DNA of 57,248 nucleotides from the IMG/VR virus record IMGVR_UViG_3300007276_000057, positions 1-57,248 of that record. One strand, 5' to 3'. The translations under genes were made by a program, and so were the position numbers. The notes below the pieces were generated by a model. That model saw only the letters and a list, made by a program, of their open reading frames with translations, was not told the origin of the DNA and did no database searches. Below, piece after piece: positions 1 to 7,068 of this stretch. The DNA is from a virus. Position 1 is the first letter of the stretch. Every line of letters begins with the position of its first letter.

Positions 1-333
1 ATATTAAATAAACATTATGATGGAGAAACAATATCAACTCCATTCGGAAGAAAGATACAATCAGACGATTTTCATGCTTTGAATTATCTCCTACAATCTT
101 CTTCCTCAGATAATTGTGTACAATCAGCAGTTAAGGTTAATAAATTCCTAAAGAACAAGAAGTCATTTGTTCAGTCGGTTGTTCATGATTGCGTCACAAT
201 TGATATGGATTTATCAGAAAGAAATTTGCTTCCAATGTTGGTTGAGTTGTTTAGCGACACAGCCCTTGGAAGATTCAAAACATCGATTCAAATCGGACAC
301 AACTTAAAAGACTTGGAGGAAGTACAATGGTAG
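1..333 (+). CDS. Family A (PolA/T7-type) DNA polymerase, C-terminal part
   Basis: This is the 3' end of a gene that begins before the window; the frame is open from base 1 to the TAG at 331-333, about 110 residues. It would be the replicative polymerase. The segment F-H-A-L-N-Y-L-L-Q-S-S-S-S-D matches the conserved palm/fingers helix that follows the O-helix in family A enzymes, and S-V-V-H-D-C-V-T-I-D-M is motif C with the catalytic aspartate. The usual third residue of the HDE triplet is Cys here. The stop overlaps the next start by 7 nt, indicating translational coupling. Identity as family A is confident; the subfamily cannot be judged from the fragment. Confidence 0.85.
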   Translation: MLNKHYDGETISTPFGRKIQSDDFHALNYLLQSSSSDNCVQSAVKVNKFLKNKKSFVQSVVHDCVTIDMDLSERNLLPMLVELFSDTALGRFKTSIQIGHNLKDLEEVQW

Positions 334-1133
334 TTATCGGCATCGGCACAGCGGGTTGTAAAGTCGCTTATTCATTTGGAAAGGGGCACAAGAAGATTTT
401 CATTGGTCCCGATAAGTTTCCAAAGACTTGTAAGACTGTTGAGGATTATGAAAACAAGTGCCCCTCATTGAAAAAAGAACTTACCTTTTCAGCAAAAGAG
501 TGCTGGGTATTTGTTTGTGGTGCTTCTAAAACTTCCGGTGCGACCTTGAGAATCTTGGAGAAGATAAAAAATAAAAAGTTAAATGTCGTTTATATGACTC
601 CAGACAACTTGCTATCAACTCCAACTCAAACAAAGCAAGATAAAGTAGCATTCAATGTTTTACAACAATTTGCTCGTTCAGGGCTTATAAATTCAGTTTA
701 TCTTGTTTCCAACACAGCATTGGTAGATATAGCAGGCGAAGGACCAATTAGCGATGTTTATAGAAATGCAAACAGCACAATCGCAAACATCATTGAGACC
801 ATTGAATACTTTAGATCACAAGAGCCAGTTCTTGGATCAATAGCAGAAACAAAAGAAGTATCAAGGATAAAAACCTTCTCAATCGGTGTTATGGAAGAAT
901 CAGAAGAAAAGTTGTTATTTCCCCTTGACAACATAACTGAATCTGGTTACATGTATAGTATCAACGAAGACGAACTTAATCAGGAGAATGATTTGTTAAT
1001 GTCAATAAAAGATAGAGTAGCTCAAGATAAAGAGAATGAACTTCATTCGTCTTTTGCTATTTTCTCTTCTCCGCATGAACGATCATTTTTCTATTCAATT
1101 AAGTCCACGCACTTCATACAAGAAAAAATATAA
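327..1133 (+). CDS. Tubulin/FtsZ-like protein (divergent)
   Basis: 268 residues. The start V-V-I-G-I-G-T-A-G-C-K-V-A resembles the first glycine-rich nucleotide-binding loop of FtsZ/tubulin. Near residue 70 the strand W-V-F-V-C-G followed by A-S-K-T-S-G-A-T-L and a helix sits where FtsZ has its GGGTGTG loop. Near residue 130, V-Y-L-V-S-N-T-A-L followed later by Y-R-N-A-N-S-T-I-A-N-I-I resembles the N-x-x-L and nucleotide-contact helix of the family. It is shorter than FtsZ (about 320-380 aa) and several loop glycines are lost, so GTPase activity is doubtful. Phage tubulins (PhuZ, TubZ) position DNA or build filaments; a role with the overlapping polymerase gene is inference. Fold assignment is moderate. 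Confidence 0.5.
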   Translation: MVVIGIGTAGCKVAYSFGKGHKKIFIGPDKFPKTCKTVEDYENKCPSLKKELTFSAKECWVFVCGASKTSGATLRILEKIKNKKLNVVYMTPDNLLSTPTQTKQDKVAFNVLQQFARSGLINSVYLVSNTALVDIAGEGPISDVYRNANSTIANIIETIEYFRSQEPVLGSIAETKEVSRIKTFSIGVMEESEEKLLFPLDNITESGYMYSINEDELNQENDLLMSIKDRVAQDKENELHSSFAIFSSPHERSFFYSIKSTHFIQEKI

Positions 1134-1142
1134 AAAAATTAT

Positions 1143-1170
1143 TTGACAAAAAATAGTTTTATGTTATATT
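1143..1170 (+). promoter_or_regulatory. Sigma70-type promoter
   Basis: TTGACA at 1143-1148 and TATATT at 1165-1170 with a 16-bp spacer lie about 50 bases before the gene at 1219. Confidence 0.75.
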
Positions 1171-1218
1171 CAAAGAGTCGATAAAGACAAAACAAAAAAC
1201 AACAAAATAGGAGAAAAA

Positions 1219-1461
1219 ATGAAAAATTACACTGCATATACCGGAACTTTTGTAACTAAACGAGGTAACACCCGTGAAATGACTTTCATTCGTGAGAGTG
1301 ATGTTCCAAGTTCTGTATTTGGAGGAGGACAGAAACGTAAACTTTCGGAGGGTATGGAAACAGTTTATGATGTACAAGCGAATGGTTGGCGAACATTTAA
1401 CAGCAATACACAAGTTGGTCAACTTTCACAAAAAACAGTTCAATTTTCATTTGACAACTAA
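1219..1461 (+). CDS. Small conserved-type phage protein, unknown function
   Basis: 80 residues beginning M-K-N-Y-T-A-Y-T-G-T-F. It has a beta-rich pattern (T-G-T-F-V-T-K-R-G-N-T-R-E-M-T-F) and the segment R-K-L-S-E-G-M-E-T-V-Y-D-V, which I recall in short proteins of other marine phages without known function. AGGAGAAAAA precedes the ATG. It has its own upstream promoter, and its last codons contain the -35 box of the SSB promoter. Confidence 0.7.
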   Translation: MKNYTAYTGTFVTKRGNTREMTFIRESDVPSSVFGGGQKRKLSEGMETVYDVQANGWRTFNSNTQVGQLSQKTVQFSFDN

Positions 1462-1479
1462 GCATAAACATGCTATAAT
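1451..1479 (+). promoter_or_regulatory. Promoter of the SSB gene
   Basis: TTGACA at 1451-1456 and TATAAT at 1474-1479 with a 17-bp spacer, a consensus sigma70 promoter. The -35 box lies inside the end of the preceding coding region. Transcription should start near 1486, just before a strong hairpin. Confidence 0.85.
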
Positions 1480-1487
1480 ATAAACAG

Positions 1488-1507
1488 CGGGGGACTTTTG
1501 TCCCCCG
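1488..1507 (+). promoter_or_regulatory. 5'-terminal mRNA hairpin in the SSB leader
   Basis: An 8-bp perfect stem (CGGGGGAC/GTCCCCCG) closed by TTTT begins a few bases after the predicted transcription start. No T-run follows, so it is not an intrinsic terminator. It could stabilise the mRNA or take part in autoregulation, as the gp32 leader does in T4; that role is inference. Confidence 0.65.
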
Positions 1508-1555
1508 ACTTTAGCCTGAAACGGCAAAAACTTTAATTACTTAGGAGAAATTACA

Positions 1556-2317
1556 ATGGCTTTAAATTTAGACAAAATGAGAGAAAAGCTTGAAGCTTCC
1601 AAAAACGGCGGCAAGAAACAAGAAAATAGCACCAAGTGGCGACCACAAGAAGGCGACCAAACTATTCGTCTTATGCCCACTGAAGATGGTGACCCCTTCA
1701 AGGAGTATCATTTTCACTACAATGTAGGCAGAAACCCCGGCATTTATTGCCCAAAGAAGAATGATGGTGAAGAATGTCCAATATGTGAATTCGCATCACA
1801 GTTGTGGCGAGACGGTGTTCAAAACAATAACGATACCGCAAAACGAGAAGCAAAGAAATTGTTTGTTCGCAAACGTTATTACTCTCCAGTATTGGTCCGA
1901 GGTCAAGAATCTTCTGGAGTAAAAGTTTGGTCTTATGGTAAGACCGCATATGAAACCCTTTTGGGTTATGTATTGGATCCTGATTATGGAGACATAACAC
2001 ATCCAGAAACAGGAACTGATATCGTTCTAACCTATACGGTCCCAAATACACCGGGATCGTTTCCAAAGACACAATTGAAACCAAGAAGGCGACCATCCGT
2101 TTTATGTGATGATGCTGTGGCTAATTGTGACGATTTGGTTAGCTCTGTCCCGGAGATTGATACTCTCTTCCAACGACGAACTACCTCTGAGGTACAAGCC
2201 CTCTTGGATGATTATCTTTCCTCCGATGCAAATAGTGAGTCCCGATCTTCGGAGACAGCCAAATATAATACTGAAAGCAAGGTAGATGCTGCTTTTCAAA
2301 AATTTATGAACGGTTAG
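1556..2317 (+). CDS. gp32-like single-stranded DNA-binding protein
   Basis: 253 residues. It coats single-stranded DNA during replication and recombination. Near residues 45-85 it has the gp32-type zinc-binding pattern: H-F-H-Y-N, then C-P-K-K, then E-E-C-P-I-C-E-F (His/Cys..Cys-x2-Cys), flanked by aromatic and basic residues, and Y-Y-S-P-V-L-V-R follows. The N-terminus (M-A-L-N-L-D-K-M-R-E-K-L) matches the basic cooperativity arm seen in phage gp32 homologues, and the C-terminal part is acidic and low-complexity, the usual partner-binding tail. AGGAGAAATTACA precedes the ATG. It sits between the polymerase and UvsX genes, as in T4-type replication modules. Some C-terminal residues look irregular for the family, but the reading frame is intact. 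Confidence 0.85.
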   Translation: MALNLDKMREKLEASKNGGKKQENSTKWRPQEGDQTIRLMPTEDGDPFKEYHFHYNVGRNPGIYCPKKNDGEECPICEFASQLWRDGVQNNNDTAKREAKKLFVRKRYYSPVLVRGQESSGVKVWSYGKTAYETLLGYVLDPDYGDITHPETGTDIVLTYTVPNTPGSFPKTQLKPRRRPSVLCDDAVANCDDLVSSVPEIDTLFQRRTTSEVQALLDDYLSSDANSESRSSETAKYNTESKVDAAFQKFMNG

Positions 2318-2331
2318 ATACGGGCCGCTAC

Positions 2332-2360
2332 GGGGCGCAGCGGGTAATAAATTGCGCCCC
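2332..2360 (+). terminator. GC-rich hairpin after the SSB gene
   Basis: The stem GGGGCGCA/TGCGCCCC (8 bp) with a 13-nt loop is followed by ACATTTTACA. The T-run is weak, so it may be a partial terminator or a 3'-end stabiliser. Confidence 0.5.
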
Positions 2361-2380
2361 ACATTTTACAAAACCACAGG

Positions 2381-2412
2381 GAGGCACAGGTTAAAGGTGC
2401 CTCATTATTTTT
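2381..2412 (+). terminator. Intrinsic terminator-like hairpin (GGGAGGCA type, copy 1)
   Basis: The stem GAGGCAC/GTGCCTC at 2381-2403 with a 9-nt loop is followed by ATTATTTTT. A closely related hairpin recurs at 3027 after the next two genes. Confidence 0.6.
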
Positions 2413-2426
2413 AAAGAGAGAGATTA

Positions 2427-2891
2427 ATGAGTATAATAATGAAAGGTCAAACGGTGGGTGTCCATTATGTTGGAACCTTTGACGACGGAACAGAATTTGA
2501 CAACTCAAGAACCAGGGGAAACCCTTTGTTTTTTAAAGTTGGAGAACGACAAGTAATCAATGGATTTGAAACTGCTGTAATGGGCATGTCTGTTGGAGAA
2601 ACAAAATCCTTTACAATTACACCAGAACAAGCATATGGGAACAATGATCCAAATTTGCTTCGCGAACTTCCAAGAACTAATTTCCCACCTGACTTTGCGT
2701 TTAAAGAGGGTATGATGGTAGAAATGAATTCACAGCAAGGAAAACCGTTCCCGGCTCAGATTACTTCATTTACAGAAGACACTGTGACGCTTGACTTTAA
2801 CCACCCATTGTCTGGGAAAACACTTAATTTTGAGATCGAACTTGTCCAGACCGATGAGTCTGGAGAAACAACAACAAAAGGAGAAACATGA
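2427..2891 (+). CDS. FKBP-type peptidyl-prolyl isomerase (SlyD-like)
   Basis: 154 residues. It catalyses cis-trans isomerisation of prolyl bonds and acts as a folding helper. The FKBP half-domain is clear: V-H-Y-V-G-T-F-D-D-G-T-E-F-D-N-S near residue 12, then G-E-R-Q-V-I-N-G-F-E-T-A-V-M-G-M and P-E-Q-A-Y-G, with an inserted-flap region and return to the core near residue 120, as in SlyD. It lacks the His/Cys-rich nickel-binding tail of SlyD. An ATG at 2439 is an alternative start; GAGAGAGATTA precedes the one chosen. The terminal ATGA overlaps the lipoprotein gene. An FKBP is unusual in a phage and fits the other folding factors here. Confidence 0.9.
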   Translation: MSIIMKGQTVGVHYVGTFDDGTEFDNSRTRGNPLFFKVGERQVINGFETAVMGMSVGETKSFTITPEQAYGNNDPNLLRELPRTNFPPDFAFKEGMMVEMNSQQGKPFPAQITSFTEDTVTLDFNHPLSGKTLNFEIELVQTDESGETTTKGET

Positions 2892-3010
2892 AATATTTCA
2901 TGATGGCTGCAATGCTTATGGCTTGCGGAGACAAAGAAGACTCTTCCGAACCGAAAGAGGAAGAAGTAACAGTAGAGCAAGAAGTAGAAGATTCAGCAGA
3001 AGCTGAGTAA
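2888..3010 (+). CDS. Small acidic lipoprotein
   Basis: 40 residues: M-K-Y-F-M-M-A-A-M-L-M-A-C-G-D followed by an acidic Glu/Ser tail. L-M-A-C is a type II signal-peptidase lipobox with Cys at residue 13, so a short acylated peptide in the host envelope is predicted. It overlaps the FKBP gene by ATGA and shares a transcript with it. The very short signal resembles those of four other predicted lipoproteins in this window. Function unknown. Confidence 0.7.
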   Translation: MKYFMMAAMLMACGDKEDSSEPKEEEVTVEQEVEDSAEAE

Positions 3011-3026
3011 AACAAAACACCGCAGG

Positions 3027-3054
3027 GAGGCATGGGTCACAGATGCCTCATTTT
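3027..3054 (+). terminator. Intrinsic terminator-like hairpin (GGGAGGCA type, copy 2)
   Basis: The stem GAGGCAT/ATGCCTC at 3027-3049 is followed by ATTTTATTC. It shares CAGGGAGGCA and TGCCTCATT with the hairpin at 2381, so the two copies bracket the FKBP-lipoprotein pair. Confidence 0.6.
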
Positions 3055-3089
3055 ATTCACTGGAGAAATAATTGGGAAAGGTAATACAA

Positions 3090-4166
3090 ATGGCTACTAA
3101 ACCAGGAAAAATTAGTATTGGCGACATGAAGAAAGCAATTAATAAAAAGCTTGGTATTGAAGTCGCATATGATTTAAATCATGAAAATCCAGCATCTATC
3201 AAAGATTGGATCCCAACAGGATCAACTATCTTAGATTGGCTGATCTATCCCGGAAAGAAAGCAGGAATTCCTGTTGGGAGAATAACGGAGTTAGCGGGCC
3301 TTTCGGCAGCAGGTAAGTCATTTATGGCTGCTGTTATTGCCGCGAATGCTAACAAAAAGGGAATGAAGGTTGTCTACTTTGATTCGGAGGCAGCCGTAGA
3401 TGCAGATTTCTTAGAGAAAGCAGGTTGCGACAAGAACCAGATTCTTTATATTCAAGCAACATCAGTTGAGATGGTTCTCACATCTATTGAATATCTAATG
3501 GAACAATGGCCAGACGAACAGTTATTGTTTATTTGGGACTCTATCGCCGCCACACCAGCAGAGAAAGATGTAGAGGGAGATTTTAATCCCCAATCAAGTA
3601 TGGCTCAAAAGCCAAGGATCTTTTCAAAGGCATTCGCTAAATTGCAAGTTCCCTTGGAGAGAACACAATCGACACTTTTGCTCATTAATCAGTTGAAAAC
3701 CAACATTACATCTAATGTAGCTGAAATGAGAATGAATCCTTACTTTGCTCCCGGCGGTAAAGCTATCGAGTTTCATTGTGCTCTTCGTATCTGGCTCACA
3801 CGCCGTGCAGCAAAAGCTGGTAAGGTGCTTGACGAGAACGGAACACAAATTGGATCCGAGGTTAAAGCACAGATCAAGAAGGTTCGCTCTGCCGGTTATG
3901 GTAGACAGTGCTCTTTTGATGTTCTTTGGGGCGGTAACGATGTTAGGATCGCTGACGAAGAATCATGGCTTGAAGCACTTGCTACAGTTACCAGTGATCG
4001 CTATAAGGCAGCGGGTGCTTGGAAGAGTATTTTCGATAAAAAAGGCAAAGAATACAAATTTCAGTCTAAGGATTGGCTTGAGAAGTTAAAAGATGAAAAA
4101 TTTAAAGCAACTGTGGTTGATATCTTAGAAGAAGAGTTTGTAAACAAATATAAAAAAGAATCTTAA
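3090..4166 (+). CDS. RecA/UvsX-like recombinase
   Basis: 358 residues from the ATG at 3090, chosen over an upstream TTG at 3072 because GGGAAAGG lies at the right spacing. It is an ATP-dependent strand-exchange protein for recombination and repair. The Walker A loop is G-L-S-A-A-G-K-S near residue 70; V-V-Y-F-D-S-E-A-A-V near 95 holds the catalytic Glu region; L-L-F-I-W-D-S-I-A-A-T near 150 is Walker B; L-L-L-I-N-Q-L-K is the RecA-family motif before loop 2; P-G-G-K-A-I-E-F-H follows. The order and length match UvsX of T4-like phages more than bacterial RecA. A strong terminator follows. Confidence 0.9.
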   Translation: MATKPGKISIGDMKKAINKKLGIEVAYDLNHENPASIKDWIPTGSTILDWLIYPGKKAGIPVGRITELAGLSAAGKSFMAAVIAANANKKGMKVVYFDSEAAVDADFLEKAGCDKNQILYIQATSVEMVLTSIEYLMEQWPDEQLLFIWDSIAATPAEKDVEGDFNPQSSMAQKPRIFSKAFAKLQVPLERTQSTLLLINQLKTNITSNVAEMRMNPYFAPGGKAIEFHCALRIWLTRRAAKAGKVLDENGTQIGSEVKAQIKKVRSAGYGRQCSFDVLWGGNDVRIADEESWLEALATVTSDRYKAAGAWKSIFDKKGKEYKFQSKDWLEKLKDEKFKATVVDILEEEFVNKYKKES

Positions 4167-4199
4167 TCCTGTCTCCTGGTGATTTAGAGAGAACAAGAA

Positions 4200-4224
4200 C
4201 CCCGATTAATTTCGGGGTTTTTTT
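4200..4224 (+). terminator. Rho-independent terminator after uvsX-like gene
   Basis: CCCCGA/TCGGGG stem with a 6-nt loop followed by seven T. The next promoter begins immediately after the T-run. Confidence 0.9.
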
Positions 4225-4226
4225 AT

Positions 4227-4254
4227 TTGACAAATGAAAATATCGTGATATAAT
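4227..4254 (+). promoter_or_regulatory. Promoter of the PurA/PurZ-like gene
   Basis: TTGACA at 4227-4232 and TATAAT at 4249-4254, 16-bp spacer, placed directly behind the terminator of the upstream operon. Confidence 0.85.
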
Positions 4255-4276
4255 AAATGAGCAACGGAGAAAACTT

Positions 4277-5281
4277 ATGAAAGAAATACAATATGTAGAC
4301 ATTGTGGCTGACCTTTCTTGGGGAGACACTGGTAAAGGAAAAATAACCTCACACCTCGCGAAAGACAAATCATATGATTATGTTTGCCGCTGGGCTGGTG
4401 GAAACAATGCGGGACACACTGTGTTCCTCAAAGGAAAGAAATACAAGACTCACCTTGTTCCCTCTGGTGTGTTCCACGGGATCAAATCAATTATCGGACC
4501 CCAGTGTGTAGTTCACCCAGAGTCTCTACAAGAGGAATTAGACTATCTTAAAGAGCACGGCTTTGATATTTCTTTGGTTAAGGTCTCTCCGAGAGCCCAT
4601 ATCGTCACCGATAAACATATCAAAGACGATAAAAAGAAATTAGCAAAGAAACTTGGAACAACCTCAAAGGGAATCGCCCCTTGCTATTCAGATAAAATGG
4701 CTAGAACCGGACAACTAGCAAAAGATATTCTCCCAGAAGAGTTAATATGGGATGAAAAACTCAGCGGTAAGATTCTCTGCGAAGGAGCACAAGGTTATTA
4801 TCTAGACATAGATCACGGTAACTATCCTTATGTGACTTCCTCAATTACTCTTCCTTATGGTGCTTGTTCTCTTGGGTTTCCTCCGCAGAAAATTCGTCGT
4901 ATATGGGGCATATCCAAGTTATATGATACCCGTTCTGGTGTGGACCCACTATTCCCCGATAAACTCTTAAAAGACAAAGAATTGGCTAAATTGGGCGATC
5001 TAGGGGGTGAAATTGGAGTAACAACCGGACGGAAAAGAAAGTGCAACTGGTTGAATGTTGATTTAATGATTGATGCCGCGAGACGAACAGGAACAACTCA
5101 TTTGGTTATCAACAAGTGCGATGTTATTAGAGAATTGGGAGTGTTTAAATGTTATAGCGGAGGAGAGTTAAAAGAATTTTCTTCTTACCACAAGTTAACG
5201 AGTTATATTACCGATAAAGTTGGTCAATCTGATTCATTAGCCAAGCACGTTTACCTTTCAAACTCCCCGGAGAGATTATGA
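4277..5281 (+). CDS. Adenylosuccinate synthetase family protein (PurA/PurZ-like)
   Basis: 334 residues. The family joins aspartate to IMP (PurA) or dGMP (PurZ of 2-aminoadenine phages) using GTP or ATP. Conserved parts are [13 protein letters not shown] near residue 10 (the P-loop-like GDEGKG motif), G-G-N-N-A-G-H-T-V near residue 46 (the GxNAGHT motif with the catalytic His), [12 protein letters not shown] near 132 (substrate loop), [11 protein letters not shown] near 170, and [11 protein letters not shown] near 255. Cellular PurA is about 430 aa; phage PurZ is about 330-370, so the length suggests PurZ. The first-motif aspartate is kept while Glu is replaced by Thr, so specificity is open. 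The stop overlaps the homing endonuclease by ATGA. Confidence 0.85.
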   Translation: MKEIQYVDIVADLSWGDTGKGKITSHLAKDKSYDYVCRWAGGNNAGHTVFLKGKKYKTHLVPSGVFHGIKSIIGPQCVVHPESLQEELDYLKEHGFDISLVKVSPRAHIVTDKHIKDDKKKLAKKLGTTSKGIAPCYSDKMARTGQLAKDILPEELIWDEKLSGKILCEGAQGYYLDIDHGNYPYVTSSITLPYGACSLGFPPQKIRRIWGISKLYDTRSGVDPLFPDKLLKDKELAKLGDLGGEIGVTTGRKRKCNWLNVDLMIDAARRTGTTHLVINKCDVIRELGVFKCYSGGELKEFSSYHKLTSYITDKVGQSDSLAKHVYLSNSPERL

Positions 5282-6051
5282 GCGAGAACGAAAGCAAAGA
5301 AACTTCTTTATCCTCCAGCAAGCCGATTACTAATTTGCGGGGAGTAATGGGGGTTTATAAAATTACAAATACCAAGACCAATAAGGTTTATATTGGAAGT
5401 AGCAAAAACATATACAAACGCTGTTATGATCATAAATATCTTTTAAGGCACAATAAACACCACTCCACTCACTTACAAGAGTCTTGGAATAAATATGGAG
5501 AAGATAGTTTCACTTTTGAAGTTATAGAAGAGGTCCAAAATGCAGACGATTTGCGAATCAGGGAACAACACTACCTAGACACAGAGAAGCCGTTTTTGAG
5601 AGACAGAGGATTTAACAGTTATCCTTCTATCTTAGGACGCCTTGGACTTAAACACACAGAAGAAACCAAAAGAAAATTGAGAGAAGCCCACAAAGGCAAC
5701 AGAGGCAGAGCCTTCTCGGAAGAAACCAGAAGGAAAATGTCCGAAGCCCAAAAAGGAAAAAAACATTCGGAAGAATCCAAAAGGAGAATGTCCGAAGCCC
5801 AAAAAGGAAAAAAACATTCGGAAGAAACCAAAAGGAAAATAAGCGAAGCACTAACCGGCTGTAAAAACCACTCTGCTGTTCTTAACAGAGAGCAGGTAAT
5901 AGAGATAAGAAGATCTTATTTGGAAGAAAACATAATCCAAATCGAATTAGCAAGAATGTATGGTGTTACACCAGCCACTATAACAAATGTCTTGTATAAG
6001 AGTCACAAGAATATACCGGAGTATCTTGATATTTTAAGAGGTGAAAAATGA
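5278..6051 (+). CDS. Free-standing GIY-YIG homing endonuclease with NUMOD3 repeats
   Basis: 257 residues. It makes site-specific breaks that promote its own spread. The GIY-YIG nuclease domain occupies about residues 20-110 (G-V-Y-K-I-T-N, then V-Y-I-G-S-S-K-N, catalytic-type Arg, and [13 protein letters not shown]). Four NUMOD3-type DNA-binding repeats of the H-S-E-E-T-K-R-K-x-S-E-A type follow, and a helix-turn-helix-like end (V-I-E-I-R-R-S-Y...[11 protein letters not shown]) closes it. Two repeats are nearly identical at DNA level with a 51-bp period. The first 11 bases ATGAGCGAGAA are repeated at the start of the next gene, suggesting insertion at that start codon. Confidence 0.92.
   Translation: MSENESKETSLSSSKPITNLRGVMGVYKITNTKTNKVYIGSSKNIYKRCYDHKYLLRHNKHHSTHLQESWNKYGEDSFTFEVIEEVQNADDLRIREQHYLDTEKPFLRDRGFNSYPSILGRLGLKHTEETKRKLREAHKGNRGRAFSEETRRKMSEAQKGKKHSEESKRRMSEAQKGKKHSEETKRKISEALTGCKNHSAVLNREQVIEIRRSYLEENIIQIELARMYGVTPATITNVLYKSHKNIPEYLDILRGEK
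5716..5868 (+). repeat. 51-bp tandem repeat inside the homing endonuclease
   Basis: Units start at 5716, 5767 and 5818 (period 51 bp, 17 codons). The first two are nearly identical; the third diverges toward its end. They encode the NUMOD3 DNA-binding repeats, so copy number may alter the length of the DNA contact. Confidence 0.85.
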
Positions 6052-7007
6052 GCGAGAAGAAAAGATTATTAATCATCGATGCCTTGAATCTGTTCATACG
6101 GAGTTATGTAATTATACCCACAATGGACCCCTCCGGTATTCCAATCGGAGGAACCATCGGGTTTGTTAAGTCTCTACAGAAAGTAATGAGACAATGCCGA
6201 CCTCACGAAGTGGTTATCTGCTGGGACGGTATCGGTGGCTCTCAAAGAAAGAAGCAACAGAACGAGAACTACAAAGAAGGTAGGAAACCTCTTCGTTTTA
6301 ATCGTCGTATGATTGATTTGGACCCAAAGAGCCAAGAACAAAACAAGATTCACCAACAGATTCGCTTGTTTGAATATTTAAACGAGTTGCCTATGATACA
6401 ATTGACTTATGACGGTGTTGAAGCCGATGATGTAATTGCTATTGTTGCTCGCCACAAGCACTATGAAGGTTGGCAGAAGATCATTGTATCAAGCGATAAG
6501 GACTTCTTTCAGTTGTGTGATGAAGACACAGCAGTTTATAGACCGATTCAAGACGTTTTGGAAACACAGGGAACAATTGCATATAGGTTTGGAATCCACC
6601 CCAATAACTTTGCACTAGCCAGAGCAATAGCGGGCGATGCTTCAGACAACCTCAAGGGAGTCGGCAGAGTAGGGCTAAAAACCATCGCCAAAAATTTTAC
6701 ATTCCTCTCCGAGTCGAAACAATACGAATTGGAAGAATTGGTCGAATTTTGTGAGAGTGTAGAAAAAAAGAAAGTTGCACACAATAAAATCATCGAGAAT
6801 CAAAAGTTGGTAGAAAACAACTACTCAATTATGCAACTATACAACCCCTCGATTTCAGTACTCAATAGAAAGAAAATTGACTACACCATAGCCAGTTTTG
6901 AGGCAGAGAGTAATAAGATGAATTTCACAAAAATGCTTTTTGAGGACGGACAAGGCTCCTTAAATTTCACGGACTTATGGAATTTGATAAAAAAACTTGA
7001 AAGATAA
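6048..7007 (+). CDS. 5'-3' exonuclease / flap endonuclease (T5/T7 type)
   Basis: 319 residues. It removes RNA primers and flaps and can degrade duplex DNA from 5' ends. Near the start [13 protein letters not shown] gives the first metal-binding Asp; V-V-I-C-W-D-G near 60 and the basic arch [11 protein letters not shown] follow; G-V-E-A-D-D-V-I-A near 125 and [10 protein letters not shown] near 150 supply the acidic cluster; the helix-hairpin-helix [14 protein letters not shown] near 200 binds DNA. The ATG overlaps the homing endonuclease stop. It fits the family A polymerase, which in phages often lacks its own 5'-3' nuclease domain. Confidence 0.92.
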   Translation: MSEKKRLLIIDALNLFIRSYVIIPTMDPSGIPIGGTIGFVKSLQKVMRQCRPHEVVICWDGIGGSQRKKQQNENYKEGRKPLRFNRRMIDLDPKSQEQNKIHQQIRLFEYLNELPMIQLTYDGVEADDVIAIVARHKHYEGWQKIIVSSDKDFFQLCDEDTAVYRPIQDVLETQGTIAYRFGIHPNNFALARAIAGDASDNLKGVGRVGLKTIAKNFTFLSESKQYELEELVEFCESVEKKKVAHNKIIENQKLVENNYSIMQLYNPSISVLNRKKIDYTIASFEAESNKMNFTKMLFEDGQGSLNFTDLWNLIKKLER

Positions 7008-7016
7008 AAGAGTAAC

Positions 7017-7045
7017 TTGACAAGGTTACAAAAAGTTGTTACATA
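7017..7045 (+). promoter_or_regulatory. Promoter of the helicase operon
   Basis: TTGACA at 7017-7022 and TACATA at 7040-7045 with a 17-bp spacer; TTGGAGGAAAG precedes the ATG at 7069. Confidence 0.7.
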
Positions 7046-7068
7046 GTTAAAAACGCATTGGAGGAAAG

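Noticed and set aside
1488-1507. SSB leader hairpin considered as a terminator
   Set aside because: It is followed by GACTTTAGCC rather than a T-run and lies just after a consensus promoter.
1698-2096. Minus-strand 132-residue frame in the SSB gene
   Set aside because: It is antisense to the zinc-binding SSB gene; I found no minus-strand gene with support anywhere in the window.
5619-5851. Three minus-strand open frames with a repeated hydrophobic pattern
   Set aside because: They are antisense shadows of the 51-bp tandem repeats in the homing endonuclease; no promoter or ribosome binding site supports them.
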